A stretch of DNA of 64,000 nucleotides from DASYDU01 sp050248495 (GCA_050248495.1 JBFWSG010000004.1:153666-217665); one strand, 5' to 3'; positions 44,301 to 53,291 are shown, counted from the stretch's first letter. The notes: generated by a model from the letters alone, not told the origin. Numbers and translations are program-made.

Positions 44301-44508
44301 TCCCGACGAAACGGAGACACAGCTGCTGGAGGAAGTGTATCATGGTCAGCTCGCGGCGTTTGAAAGTGGCGCAGCGGACGACGCGACAAAGTTTACGTCG
44401 CTCGGCGATTTGAAATTGGAGACCAGGCTCCAGCCGGCGGAGCTTTCCGCACTCACGGCGACGTGCCAGGTGATATTGAATCTCGACGCGACGATTTACA
44501 GCCGGTGA
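41338..44508 (+). CDS. Planctomycete cytochrome C / DUF1549 / LamG / DUF1553 protein
   Basis: The start is ATG 41338 (1056 aa), where the signal peptide begins. PSCyt1 lies at about residues 30-110, with the haem-binding CYRCHG at 45-50. DUF1549 (PSCyt2) spans about 140-345 and contains ECARCHDHKYDP at about 331, a second CxxCH. A helical segment and a LamG-type jelly roll (about 450-600) follow. DUF1553 (PSD1) covers about 740-1030, with VFVNRMWANFFGRGLVATPENFGRQG, of which FVNRMW is diagnostic. It is paired 27 nt upstream of the DUF1501 gene, the standard arrangement. The role is unknown; redox and glycan functions have been proposed for the family. Confidence 0.95.
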   Translation: MSARGRFLLACTIAVCASGAYASDGEQGAKIDYDRQIRPILSDKCYRCHGPDAETREADMRLDRRDGISNDVLMPGKPDESELVRRIMSEDEAERMPPPDSHLALSNEEKRLISQWIAEGAEFTEHWSFRPLPKEVVVPAVRDESWPRNEIDRFVLARLERAGLQPSPQADRLRLLRRVTLDLTGLPPTLPEIQDFEQVSAKDGEAALVNAVDRLLASSAYGEQMAVAWLDAARYADSYGYQSDQLNTQWPYRDWVVRALNSNVPFDQFLTWQLAGDLLDHPTREQILATAFNRLHRLTNEGGSIAEECRAEIAADRVQTFGTALLGLTIECARCHDHKYDPITTRDYYSLSAFFNSIDESGMYIETAKVPTPSLLLPTVEQEAALSDAKQAIAAAEAELERQKVEAESRLADWLASERPSAAELRPLLNESFEGELFELASQSLDPKSRDEATHLQRVPGVRGNGVRFDGDFAAYLDDSLHADRSDEFSVDFWLRDTERNSLPVVVLQKTQGTDVGYNGFDVMLAAGFLEARLFRVWPGNGIGVRALEPIAKGQWQHMTITYDGSSRASGFRLYFAGKEVPTAIVRDRIYKSTVGGNYGKGHLMLGGRFRDRGFQGGEIDELQLFDRVLAPLEIENLQDANAMAAALADPAARREEVQAYYLAAVDPLVQQARDKLRAARQALVEAENPIQEIPVMQELPEPRPTYVLPRGAYDAPKTDANRVERRTFEEILSPLPPDAPRDRLGLARWLTAPDHPLTARVFVNRMWANFFGRGLVATPENFGRQGAAPTHPELLDWLARDFVDHGWDVKRLCRQIVLSATYQQDSRLRPELREKDAENLLLARGPSRRLSAEQIRDVALAASGLLNRELGGPPVSPYQPGEDLWREANQMSPAYQQSVGTALHRRSLYSVWKRTVPLPNMLAFDSPTREVCVVSRGRTSTPLQALVLLNDVQFVEAARALAETVAAEHQETVDQINAAFLRLTGRSPDETETQLLEEVYHGQLAAFESGAADDATKFTSLGDLKLETRLQPAELSALTATCQVILNLDATIYSR

Positions 44509-44535
44509 GGACGCCAAAGGCCAGGTAATACGACG

Positions 44536-46038
44536 ATGCAACGACCCGAATCTCTTCACGAACTTCCTCGCGTGACGCGACGGCATTTTTTTGGTGCTTC
44601 GGCGGCGGGGTTGGGCAGCCTCGCACTGGGGACGCTATTAAATGGATCGCTCTCGGCGAGTGTCGGGGCGGCTGCGGCGCCGCAGGGCTCGATTCACGGG
44701 CTGCACTTTCCGCCCCGCATCAAGCGAATCATTTATTTGTTCCAGTCGGGCGGGCCGGCACAGCAAGACCTGTTCGACTACAAGCCGCTGTTGAACCGAG
44801 AGAACGGCGAGCAATTGCCCGATTGGGTACGGGCGGGGCAGCGGCTCACCGGTATGTCGGCCCAGCAGTCGTCGATTCCGCTCGCCGGGTCGGCCTTCAA
44901 ATTCGCGCAGCACGGCCAGTCGGGCGCGTGGCTCAGCGAGCTCTTGCCGCATCATCGGGAGATCGTCGACGACGTGTGCTTCGTGAAGTCGATGTTCACC
45001 GAGGCGATCAATCACGATCCGGCAATCACGTTTTTTCAAACGGGCTCGCAAATCGCGGGGCGGCCGTCGATGGGAGCCTGGCTGTCGTATGGCCTTGGTT
45101 CGATGAACGACGATTTGCCGTCGTTTATCGTGCTGGTATCGGCGGGGCAGGGGGATCAGCCGCTGTATGCCCGGCTGTGGGGGAGCGGTTTTCTCGATTC
45201 GAAGTTTCAGGGAGTGCAGTTCCGGCCCGGGAAGGAGCCGGTGTTGTATCTGAGCAATCCAGACGGCGTGTGCCGCTCCGGCCGGCAGGCGATGCTCGAA
45301 AAACTCAACGAGCTCAACCGCCATCAGTTCGAGCGCGAGCTGGATCCCGAGATCGAGTCGCGGATCGCGCAGTACGAGATGGCGTTTCGAATGCAGACGA
45401 GCGTGCCCGAGGTGACCGACCTGTCGAGTGAGACGGAGGCGACGTTTGCGATGTACGGCCCGGATAGCAAGTCGCCGGGGACATTTGCAGCGAACTGCCT
45501 GCTTGCCCGCCGGCTGGCGGAGCGGGGCGTGCGGTTCATTCAGCTCTATCATCAGGGCTGGGATCAGCATGGCAATCTGCCCAAGGATTTGCCGCAACAA
45601 TGCCAGGAGACCGACCAGGCGTCGGCGGCGCTAGTGAAAGATTTGAAGCAGCGCGGGTTGCTCGACGACACGCTCGTGATCTGGGGCGGAGAATTTGGAC
45701 GCACGTCGTATTCGCAGGGCACGCTCACCGCGACCGACTACGGGCGCGACCATCATCCGCGCTGCTTCACGATCTGGCTCGCCGGCGGCGGGATCAAGGC
45801 GGGCACGACCTACGGTCGCACCGACGACTACGGCTACAACATCGCCGACGCCGACGGCCACCCGATTCAGCCGACGAAGGACGCGCTGACGCCCGGCGCG
45901 GTCCACGTCCACGATTTGCAGGCGACGATTTTGCATCTGTTGGGCGTCGACCACACGCGGCTGACGTACAAATATCAGGGCCGTTACTACCGGCTGACCG
46001 ACGTGCACGGGCACGTGGTGCAGGATATTCTGGCGTGA
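44536..46038 (+). CDS. DUF1501 protein (Tat-exported, sulfatase-like fold)
   Basis: The 500-residue product has a Tat signal (TRRHFFGASAAGLGSLALG). Conserved blocks are IIYLFQSGGPAQQDLFDYKP, SIHGLHFPPRIKRI, AITFFQTGSQIAGRPSMGAW, RGVRFIQLYHQGWDQHGNLP, LVIWGGEFGRTSYSQGT and GRDHHPRCFTIWLAGGGIK. The last two resemble the metal-binding Asp/His segments of the alkaline phosphatase/sulfatase fold. It always accompanies DUF1553 proteins in planctomycetes and probably works with the preceding gene in the periplasm. Enzymatic activity is not established. Confidence 0.95.
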   Translation: MQRPESLHELPRVTRRHFFGASAAGLGSLALGTLLNGSLSASVGAAAAPQGSIHGLHFPPRIKRIIYLFQSGGPAQQDLFDYKPLLNRENGEQLPDWVRAGQRLTGMSAQQSSIPLAGSAFKFAQHGQSGAWLSELLPHHREIVDDVCFVKSMFTEAINHDPAITFFQTGSQIAGRPSMGAWLSYGLGSMNDDLPSFIVLVSAGQGDQPLYARLWGSGFLDSKFQGVQFRPGKEPVLYLSNPDGVCRSGRQAMLEKLNELNRHQFERELDPEIESRIAQYEMAFRMQTSVPEVTDLSSETEATFAMYGPDSKSPGTFAANCLLARRLAERGVRFIQLYHQGWDQHGNLPKDLPQQCQETDQASAALVKDLKQRGLLDDTLVIWGGEFGRTSYSQGTLTATDYGRDHHPRCFTIWLAGGGIKAGTTYGRTDDYGYNIADADGHPIQPTKDALTPGAVHVHDLQATILHLLGVDHTRLTYKYQGRYYRLTDVHGHVVQDILA

Positions 46039-46067
46039 TTTTCAATTTCCGGTCGGCACAAATCCTG

Positions 46068-49000
46068 ATGTGTTATCGACTTGCCTTCGCGGCAATGCTC
46101 TCGTTGGTTGCGGTGGGACCGAACCGTGCATCGTTCGCTGCGTCACCGTATGAAATCTCCGCGGCCGACATGCAGCACGTCTATGAGGAAGCGAAGACTC
46201 CATACAAATACGGCATTGTGTTGCAGCCGGAGAGCAAGGACGAGCTAATCGATTGCCCGAATGTGTTTCGATACGGCGACAAGTGGTACATGCTGTATGT
46301 GGTCAACCAGAAAAACGTCGGCTACGAGACCTATCTCGCCGAGAGCAGCGACTTGCTCGATTGGAAATCGCTGGGGAAAGTGCTGCCGTTTGCCGGCGCG
46401 GGTTGGGACAAATGGCAGGCCGACGGCAGCCTCGCGCTAGTCGATCCGACATGGGGCGGCTCGGCGGAATTGGGCCGGTTCGACGGCAAATACTGGTTGT
46501 CGTACTTCGGCGGCGACAAGAAGGGATACGAGACCGATCCGCTGTCGCTGGGGCTCGCTTGGACGACGACGCCAAACGAGGCGAAACCGTGGAAGCGGCT
46601 GACGGAAAACCCTGTGCTGCGTCCCTCCGATGCCGACGCCCGAGAGTTCGAAAAGGCCACGCTCTACAAGAGCCACATTCTCTGGGACAAATCCGAAACG
46701 CTCGGCTACCCGTTTGTGATGTATTACAACGGCAAGCAGCGGGGCCGCGGCACCGAGCGGATCGGCATGGCGGTATCGAAGGACCTCGTGCACTGGCGGC
46801 GATACGGCGATGGGCCCGTGATCGACAACGGCAGCGGCATCTCGGGCGATCCGCAGATTGTGCGGATGGGCGACCTGTGGGTGATGTTCTATTTCGGCGC
46901 GTTCTGGCAGCCGGGGGCGTTCGACACGTTCGCCTGCTCGCGCGATCTCGTGCATTGGACGAAATGGTCGGGCAAGCATCTGATTGAGCCAAGCGAATCG
47001 TGGGACAAGACATTCGCTCACAAGCCGTGGGTGCTCAAGCACGATGGCGTGGTGTACCACTTCTATTGTGCCGTCGGCGCAAAAGGGAGGGCGATTGCGC
47101 TGGCCACATCGCGCGACTTGCGGGGGCAGAAGACGGCGTCGTCGATTGCGCCAGCGAATTTGCGGTGCGAGTCGGCGGTCGATCCGCTGGGCGTCGACGT
47201 GCCACGGCCGAAATTGTCATGGACGGTCGAAAGCTCGATGCGCGGCGCCAGGCAAACGGCTTACGAAATCCTGGCGGCCTCCAGCGCCGCGAAGCTCGCT
47301 GCCGATGAGCGTGATTTGTGGGCGAGCGGCAAAGTTGCGTCTGATGAAACGCTACACGTGCCCTACGACGGCAAACCGCTCGCATCGTCGCAACAAGTAT
47401 TCTGGAAGGTTCGCACCTGGGACGAGAAGGACAATGTCTCGCCGTGGAGCGATCCTGCGACGTTCACGATGGGCATGTTGCAGGACAAGGATTGGCAGGC
47501 CAAATGGATCGTCGCTCCGTGGACGTCCGAAGCGTTGCTCTTGCGGCGGGAATTTAATGTGAAGCCGGGCCTGAAACGGGCCATTGCGCACGTGTGCGGT
47601 CTGGGCCAGTTCGAAATGTTCCTCAATGGCCGTAAATCGGGTGACGGCCTGTTGGCCCCCGGCTGGAGCAAGTACAACCGCACGGCACTCTACGAAACGC
47701 ACGACGTGACGCCGCTGCTATGCGAAGGGGCTAACGCGGTCGGCCTGTCGCTGGGCGATGGCATGTACAACGTCGAACGCCGCAATCGTTTCAGCAAGTT
47801 TCAAGGCACGCACGGCCCGTTGCGGGCGATCGCGCAGATCGAGCTGGAATACGAGGATGGCTCGCGCGACACGATCGTCACCGACGAAGCCTGGCGAGTG
47901 AATGCCGGGCCGGTATCGTACAACGACGTCTACGGCGGCGAAGATTTTGACGCGCGTCGAATGCAGGCTGGCTGGGACAGCCCGAAGTTCGACGACAGCC
48001 GCTGGGACGCGGCAGTCGAATTGGTGCGGCCGAGCGGGAAATTGCGAGGTTTGTCGGCGAGCGCGCCGCCGCTGGGAGCGATCGAAGTCAAGAAGCCTGT
48101 CGGCGTCAAGAAGATCAGCGAGAGCCGCGACGTCGTCGACCTCGGCCAGAACGCGTCGTACATGCCCCGAATCACGGTCACCGGGCCCGCTGGCAGCACG
48201 GTCCGGCTCACCCATGCCGAAGTGGTGCACGACGACGGCACGATCAATCGCGACACCTGCGGGGGCAATCGCGGACCGGCGTACTGGCAATACACCAAGT
48301 TGAGCGACAATCCGGAAACGTGGTTCCCGCAATTCTTTTACGCCGGTTGCCGCTACCTGCAGGTGGACAAGATTCCGGCCGAGCCGCACGGCGACCTGCC
48401 GCAGCTCGCTAGTCTCGAAGGCGTTGTCGTCCACTCGACCGCCGCGCCGATCGGTGAGTTTGCCTGCTCGAACGAGCTCGTGAATCGCATTCGCACGCTG
48501 GTCCGTTGGGCGCAGCGCTCGAACATGGTTTCGGTGCTCACCGATTGCCCTCACCGCGAGAAGCTCGGCTGGCTCGAGCAATACCACCTCAATGGCCCGG
48601 CGATCCGTTACGAGTTCGACGTCGACCGCATCTTCGCCAAGGGGATGCGCGACATGGCCGACTCGCAGACCGAAGAAGGGCTGATACCAAACATCGCACC
48701 GGAGTACACAAAGTTCGACGGCACGTTCCGCGCGGCGGCCGAGTGGGGCTGCGCGTTCATCGTGGTGCCCTGGCAACAGTACCAGTTCACGGGCGACACG
48801 TCGCTGATGCGCGAGTACTACGGTGCGATGCAGAAATATATGGAATACCTCGCGTCGAAGGCCAAGGACCACATTATTGAAGAGGGGCTCGGCGACTGGT
48901 ACGACATCGGCAAAGATCGCCCCGGGTTTTCCCAGTTAACGCCGCCGGCCATCACGGCGACCGCGTTCTATTACTACGATGCCCACCTCATGTCGCAAAT

Positions 49001-49790
49001 CGCGCGACTGCTCGGCAAGGACGATGACGCCGCCAGATACGACCAGCTCGCCGCCGAGATCCGTGCTGCCTGGCTTGCCAAGTTTCGCCACAGCGACACT
49101 GGCACGTACGCCACCAATTCGCAGTGCTCGAATGCGCTCGCGCTAGTGATGGAGCTGGCCGATCCGGCGGATCGCGAGCGGGCCTTCGATGCGCTGGTGA
49201 AAGACGTCCGCGACCGCGGCAATGCGATGACGGCCGGCGACGTCGGCTTTCGTTACCTGCTGCAGGCGCTGGCGCAGGGCGGTGAGTCGAATGTGATTTA
49301 CGAGATGATCAACCAGGACGAACGCCCCGGCTACGGCTTTCAGCTCAAGCAAGGCGCCACCAGCCTGACCGAAGCCTGGGACGCAAATCAAGACTCGTCA
49401 CATAACCACTTCATGCTCGGCCACATCACGGAGTGGTTTTACAAAGACCTGGTGGGCATCGACTGCGACCCGGCCGGCCCCGGGTTCAAGAAGATCATCG
49501 TTCGCCCCACGCCGGTCGGCGATCTGAAGTGGGCGGAGGCAACGTATCGCTCGGTGCGGGGACCGATTTCGGTGCGCTGGGAACGTGTAGGGAAGCGCTT
49601 TAAGCTAGCGGCGACGATCCCCGCAAACTCCACGGCGACCGTTTATCTGCCGTCGGCTGACAAGGGACGCGTCTTGGAAAATGGTGTCGACGTTGCCGAG
49701 AGTCCGGGCGTCGAGTTTTTGCGGCGCGAGGGCGACCGCAATGTCTACGCGGTCGGCTCGGGTCAGTACAAGTTCGAGTCGCAATTATGA
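46068..49790 (+). CDS. Fusion of GH43/GH130-like propeller and GH78 alpha-L-rhamnosidase
   Basis: The start is ATG 46068 (1240 aa), behind a signal peptide (LAFAAMLSLVAVGPNRASFA). Residues about 35-355 form a five-bladed-propeller glycosidase-like domain (LIDCPNVFRYGDKWYMLYVV, KWYMLY and YKSHILWD-type blades, FAHKPWVLKHDGVVYHFY). From about 361 the GH78 architecture follows: the LRCESAVDPLGVDVPRPKLSW fibronectin-like part, of which DVPRPKLSW is diagnostic, then SDC-type jelly rolls, then the (alpha/alpha)6 barrel with DCPHREKLGWLEQYHL and the C-terminal jelly roll. It probably trims rhamnose-containing plant or algal glycans outside the cytoplasm. Fusion of the two catalytic types in one chain is unusual. 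Confidence 0.85.
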   Translation: MCYRLAFAAMLSLVAVGPNRASFAASPYEISAADMQHVYEEAKTPYKYGIVLQPESKDELIDCPNVFRYGDKWYMLYVVNQKNVGYETYLAESSDLLDWKSLGKVLPFAGAGWDKWQADGSLALVDPTWGGSAELGRFDGKYWLSYFGGDKKGYETDPLSLGLAWTTTPNEAKPWKRLTENPVLRPSDADAREFEKATLYKSHILWDKSETLGYPFVMYYNGKQRGRGTERIGMAVSKDLVHWRRYGDGPVIDNGSGISGDPQIVRMGDLWVMFYFGAFWQPGAFDTFACSRDLVHWTKWSGKHLIEPSESWDKTFAHKPWVLKHDGVVYHFYCAVGAKGRAIALATSRDLRGQKTASSIAPANLRCESAVDPLGVDVPRPKLSWTVESSMRGARQTAYEILAASSAAKLAADERDLWASGKVASDETLHVPYDGKPLASSQQVFWKVRTWDEKDNVSPWSDPATFTMGMLQDKDWQAKWIVAPWTSEALLLRREFNVKPGLKRAIAHVCGLGQFEMFLNGRKSGDGLLAPGWSKYNRTALYETHDVTPLLCEGANAVGLSLGDGMYNVERRNRFSKFQGTHGPLRAIAQIELEYEDGSRDTIVTDEAWRVNAGPVSYNDVYGGEDFDARRMQAGWDSPKFDDSRWDAAVELVRPSGKLRGLSASAPPLGAIEVKKPVGVKKISESRDVVDLGQNASYMPRITVTGPAGSTVRLTHAEVVHDDGTINRDTCGGNRGPAYWQYTKLSDNPETWFPQFFYAGCRYLQVDKIPAEPHGDLPQLASLEGVVVHSTAAPIGEFACSNELVNRIRTLVRWAQRSNMVSVLTDCPHREKLGWLEQYHLNGPAIRYEFDVDRIFAKGMRDMADSQTEEGLIPNIAPEYTKFDGTFRAAAEWGCAFIVVPWQQYQFTGDTSLMREYYGAMQKYMEYLASKAKDHIIEEGLGDWYDIGKDRPGFSQLTPPAITATAFYYYDAHLMSQIARLLGKDDDAARYDQLAAEIRAAWLAKFRHSDTGTYATNSQCSNALALVMELADPADRERAFDALVKDVRDRGNAMTAGDVGFRYLLQALAQGGESNVIYEMINQDERPGYGFQLKQGATSLTEAWDANQDSSHNHFMLGHITEWFYKDLVGIDCDPAGPGFKKIIVRPTPVGDLKWAEATYRSVRGPISVRWERVGKRFKLAATIPANSTATVYLPSADKGRVLENGVDVAESPGVEFLRREGDRNVYAVGSGQYKFESQL

Positions 49791-49926
49791 AGAAGATTTG
49801 GCGAGTCTGGGCCAAATAATTTGACTTGCCCCGGCGAACTATTGGCAGCGGCGACGGTTTTCCCGGCAAGCTCGTTACGACCCCGCGTGACTCAATCCAA
49901 GGGGTCTTTGCGCACTCCCCCAACCG

Positions 49927-49955
49927 TGGCGAAGTGCTCAAAAACCAACTAAAAT
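49927..49955 (+). promoter_or_regulatory. Putative promoter of the sugar-catabolism cluster
   Basis: TGGCGA (49927-49932), a 17-nt spacer and TAAAAT (49950-49955) lie 73 nt upstream of the isomerase ATG. The -35 matches only 3 of 6 positions, which would fit a regulated promoter. No operator palindrome or regulator gene is seen in the 237-nt intergenic region. Confidence 0.4.
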
Positions 49956-50027
49956 AGCAGGGCTACGGGCACTTCGACCGCTTCGGGAAGCGCCCGACGA
50001 CGCAATTGCGTTAATCCGCCAGGCTCC

Positions 50028-51449
50028 ATGACGAAATCCTCCGCCACGCTCGGCGTCATTATTGGCAATCGAGATTTCTTTCCCGACCAGCTGGTGGCCG
50101 AGGCGCGCGAGGACGTGCTCACGCTGTTCGGCGAGCGCGGCATCCGGCCGGTGATGGTTTCGCCCGAAGAGACGAAGCTCGGCGGCATCGAAACACACGC
50201 CGACGCCCGCCGCTGTGCCGACTTGTTCAAGCGGCATCGGGACGACATCGATGGCGTGCTCGTCGTATTGCCGAACTTCGGCGATGAGAAGGGCGTTGCC
50301 GATGTGCTGAAGCTGGCGCGGCTGGACGTGCCGGTGCTGGTGCAGGCCTATCCGGACGACTTGAATCAAATGGGCGTCACTCGGCGGCGTGACGCTTTCT
50401 GCGGCAAGATCTCAGTTTGTAACAACCTGGTGCAGGCGGGGATCAAGTTTTCACTTACCACCAAGCACGTGATGCATCCGAGCTCGGATTGCTTTCGTGC
50501 CGATCTCGATCGGTTCGTGCGAGTGTGTCGCGTGGTCAACGGCGTGCAGGGAGTGCGGTTGGGTGCCGTCGGAGCCCGGCCGGGGGCGTTCAACACGGTC
50601 CGCTACAGCGAAAAGATCCTCGAACGCCACGGCATCAGCGTCACGACGGTCGATCTTTCGGAGTTCATCGGCAAGAGCGAGAAGCTCAGCGACAGCGACC
50701 CGGCGGTGAACGCGAAACTCGAGGAGATTCGCGGCTACGCACCCTCGCCCGGCGTGCCGTCGGAGAAATTGAAGCAGATGGCGCGATTGGGCGTGGTCCT
50801 GAGCCGCTGGATTGAGGCCAACGCGCTCGATGCGACGGCGATTCAGTGCTGGACTTCGGTGCAGCAGAATTTCGGCTGCAATGTCTGCACGTTGATGAGC
50901 ATGATGAGCGAGCGATTCATGCCGAGCGCGTGCGAAGTGGACGTCACGGGCGTGCTCACGATGTACGCGATGCAACTGGCGGCCGATTCGCCGGCGGCGC
51001 TCGTGGATTGGAACAACAATTACGGCGACGAAGACGACAAGTGTGCGCTGTTTCATTGCGGCAATTGGGCGAAGAGCTTTTTGCCGGACATCAAGATCGC
51101 CAACGCGCCGATTCTCGGCACGACGCTGGGCGTAGAAAACACGTACGGCGCGCTGGAGGGCCGCACGCCGGCCAGTCCGCTCACCTACGGCCGCATCACG
51201 ACGGATGATGCCGCCGGCACGATTCGGGCTTATGTCGGCGAGGGAGACTTGACGAATGACAAGCTCGAGACGTTCGGCACCCGCGCGGTCGCCCACGTGC
51301 CCAAGTTGCAGCAGCTGCTACAGTACATTTGCCGCGGCGGCTTCGAACATCATGCCGTGATGACTTGTTCCAAGAGCGCCGGCGCATTGGCCGAAGCGTT
51401 TGAGAATTATCTGGGGTGGGAGACCCACGTCCATGCGGGCGATGACTGA
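50028..51449 (+). CDS. L-fucose/L-arabinose isomerase family protein
   Basis: The 473-residue protein has the fucose/arabinose isomerase fold. The N-terminal Rossmann-like half has GVIIGNRDFFPDQLVAEARE, DGVLVVLPNFGDEKGVADVL and PVLVQAYPDD. The second half has the acidic or metal-binding region around SACEVDVTGVLTMYAM and DWNNNYGDEDDKCALFHCGN. The Glu in SACEVD and the Asp in VDWNNNYG are probable metal ligands. It would interconvert an aldose and a ketose in the cytoplasm. It is the first gene of the catabolic cluster and overlaps the transketolase gene by 8 nt (ATGACTGA). Confidence 0.87.
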   Translation: MTKSSATLGVIIGNRDFFPDQLVAEAREDVLTLFGERGIRPVMVSPEETKLGGIETHADARRCADLFKRHRDDIDGVLVVLPNFGDEKGVADVLKLARLDVPVLVQAYPDDLNQMGVTRRRDAFCGKISVCNNLVQAGIKFSLTTKHVMHPSSDCFRADLDRFVRVCRVVNGVQGVRLGAVGARPGAFNTVRYSEKILERHGISVTTVDLSEFIGKSEKLSDSDPAVNAKLEEIRGYAPSPGVPSEKLKQMARLGVVLSRWIEANALDATAIQCWTSVQQNFGCNVCTLMSMMSERFMPSACEVDVTGVLTMYAMQLAADSPAALVDWNNNYGDEDDKCALFHCGNWAKSFLPDIKIANAPILGTTLGVENTYGALEGRTPASPLTYGRITTDDAAGTIRAYVGEGDLTNDKLETFGTRAVAHVPKLQQLLQYICRGGFEHHAVMTCSKSAGALAEAFENYLGWETHVHAGDD

Positions 51450-52278
51450 CGACCAGCTGCGTCTCAAATCCGTCGGCTATCGGCTCGATCTGTTGCGTTA
51501 CATTGTGCATGCCGGAGCCGGTCACACGGGCGGCAGCCTCTCCTGCGTCGACATCTTGAACGTGCTCTACAATCGCGTGCTGCGGCTGTCGCCCGAGACG
51601 TTTGACGATCCGAATCGCGACCGTTACGTCCAGAGCAAAGGCCATTCGGTCGAGGCTCTCTACGTGGTGCTCGCGGATCGCGGCTTCTTTCCGAAGGAAG
51701 AACTGGAAACGCTCTGCCAGTATCGGTCGCCGTTTGTCGGTCATCCGACGCGCAAAGTGCCTGGAATCGAGATGAACACCGGGGCATTGGGCCATGGGCT
51801 CCCGATCTGCGTCGGCATGGCGCTCGCCGGTAAGATGGATAACGCGCCCTATCGGGTCTACACGCTGCTGGGCGACGGCGAGCTGGCCGAGGGTTCCAAT
51901 TGGGAGGCCGCGATGGCGGCGGCCCATTATCAGCTCGACAACCTGACGGCAATTCTCGATCACAATACGCTGCAAATCACCGGGCAAACGCGCGACGTGT
52001 GCAGCAACGAGCCGGTGGACGAGAAGTTTGCCGCCTTTGGCTGGGATGTCCGCACGGTGGACGGCCACGATTTCGCCGCGCTTACTAACGCCCTCACGCG
52101 CAAGTCGGTCTCCGGGCAGCCGGTGTGCGTGATTGCCAACACGGTGAAGGGCCGCGGCGTGAGTTTCATGGAAAACGTGGTGAAGTGGCACCACGGCGTG
52201 CCGAGTGACGTGGAATATGCCCAGGCGGTTGCGGAACTCGAACGGGCAGAAGCCGAGTTGGCGGAGGTCGTGCGATGA
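51442..52278 (+). CDS. Transketolase, N-terminal (TPP-binding) subunit
   Basis: The start at ATG 51442 overlaps the isomerase stop (ATGACTGA); ATG 51433 is an alternative. The 278-residue chain is the TPP-binding half of a split transketolase: HAGAGHTGGSLSCVDIL, SKGHSVEALYVVLADRG, MNTGALGHGLPICVGMALAG, and the TPP motif GDGELAEGSNWEAAMAAAHY followed by an Asn in LDHN. It pairs with the next gene to form the active enzyme. It would move a two-carbon unit from a ketose phosphate. Split transketolases are typical of dedicated catabolic clusters (apulose-4-phosphate transketolase AptA, for example). Confidence 0.93.
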   Translation: MTDDQLRLKSVGYRLDLLRYIVHAGAGHTGGSLSCVDILNVLYNRVLRLSPETFDDPNRDRYVQSKGHSVEALYVVLADRGFFPKEELETLCQYRSPFVGHPTRKVPGIEMNTGALGHGLPICVGMALAGKMDNAPYRVYTLLGDGELAEGSNWEAAMAAAHYQLDNLTAILDHNTLQITGQTRDVCSNEPVDEKFAAFGWDVRTVDGHDFAALTNALTRKSVSGQPVCVIANTVKGRGVSFMENVVKWHHGVPSDVEYAQAVAELERAEAELAEVVR

Positions 52279-53291
52279 GTGCTCCGGCGCCGTCTGTCTA
52301 TTCGGCCGCGGCCAGGGAAGTTGCCGCGCGGCTCGGACTCCCAATGGGCCGCGCGAATCTCGAAGAGTTCGCCGACACGCTGCTGGAGCTGGGGCGGGCG
52401 GATCGTGACGTGGTCGTCGTGACGAGCGATTCGCGAGGCTCCGGCAAGCTGGGCCCGTTTGCGAAAGCGCTGCCGAAGCAACTTGTCGAGGTGGGGATCG
52501 CGGAGCAGAACCTGGTCGGCATTGCCGCTGGCCTGGCGGCGGCAGGCAGGAAAGCGTTCGCCGTCTCGCCGGCCTGTTTCCTCACGGCCCGGGCACTCGA
52601 ACAGATCAAGAACGATGTATGCTATTCCGACGTGCCGGCGAAAGTGATCGGCATCAGCGCGGGCGTCAGCTACGGTGCACTCGGCAGCACGCATCACTCG
52701 CTGCACGACCTGGCCGCGCTGCGGGCGATCCACAATGTGACGATCGTCGCGCCGGCGGACAACTTTGAAACCCGCGCGGCGATCCTCGCTGCGGCCGCGG
52801 CGAAACATCCGATGTATGTCCGCTTTGGCAAGGCGGCAATGTATACGCTGCATCCTCCGGACGTGGAGTTTACGATCGGCAAAGCGATGACGCTCCGCGA
52901 GGGCGATGACTTGTGCTTCATTGGCACCGGCGAGACGGTCGTGCACTCTCTGCTCGCGGCGGAATGGCTCTCCGGCGAGGGCCTGAGTTGCCGCGTGCTC
53001 AGCATGCACACCGTGAAGCCGCTCGACCAGGACGCAATTCTCGCAGCCGGCCGCGAATGCCGCGCAGTCGTGACTGCGGAGGAACATTCCGTCCACGGCG
53101 GTCTGGGCGAGGCGGCGGCCGCGACCCTGATGCAGGCGGGGGTTGCCGTGCCATTGCGAATCGTCGGCATCCCAGACGAGGACACGGTGACCGGCAGCCA
53201 GGCAGACATTTTCCGCCACTACGGTCTCTCGATGGAAGGCCTGGCGGCGGCTGCGCTTGAGCTGCTCAATCAAGCGGAAGTCTCGGCATGA
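52275..53291 (+). CDS. Transketolase, C-terminal (pyrimidine-binding) subunit
   Basis: The 338-residue product begins at ATG 52275, overlapping the N-subunit stop by 4 nt (ATGA). It has the transketolase pyrimidine domain (VVVVTSDSRGSGKLGPFAK, FVEVGIAEQ-like VEVGIAEQNLVGIAAGLAAAG with the catalytic Glu, GVSYGALGSTHHSLHDLAALR) and the C-terminal transketolase domain (EGDDLCFIGTGETVVHSLLA, VVTAEEHSVHGGLG). An N-terminal extension of about 35 residues is slightly longer than usual. It is translationally coupled to its partner and to the kinase downstream. Confidence 0.93.
   Translation: MSAPAPSVYSAAAREVAARLGLPMGRANLEEFADTLLELGRADRDVVVVTSDSRGSGKLGPFAKALPKQLVEVGIAEQNLVGIAAGLAAAGRKAFAVSPACFLTARALEQIKNDVCYSDVPAKVIGISAGVSYGALGSTHHSLHDLAALRAIHNVTIVAPADNFETRAAILAAAAAKHPMYVRFGKAAMYTLHPPDVEFTIGKAMTLREGDDLCFIGTGETVVHSLLAAEWLSGEGLSCRVLSMHTVKPLDQDAILAAGRECRAVVTAEEHSVHGGLGEAAAATLMQAGVAVPLRIVGIPDEDTVTGSQADIFRHYGLSMEGLAAAALELLNQAEVSA

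Noticed and set aside
45600..46067. N-terminal extension of the glycosidase fusion into the DUF1501 gene
   Set aside because: The extension lies in another frame of a well-supported gene. A signal peptide starts cleanly at ATG 46068.
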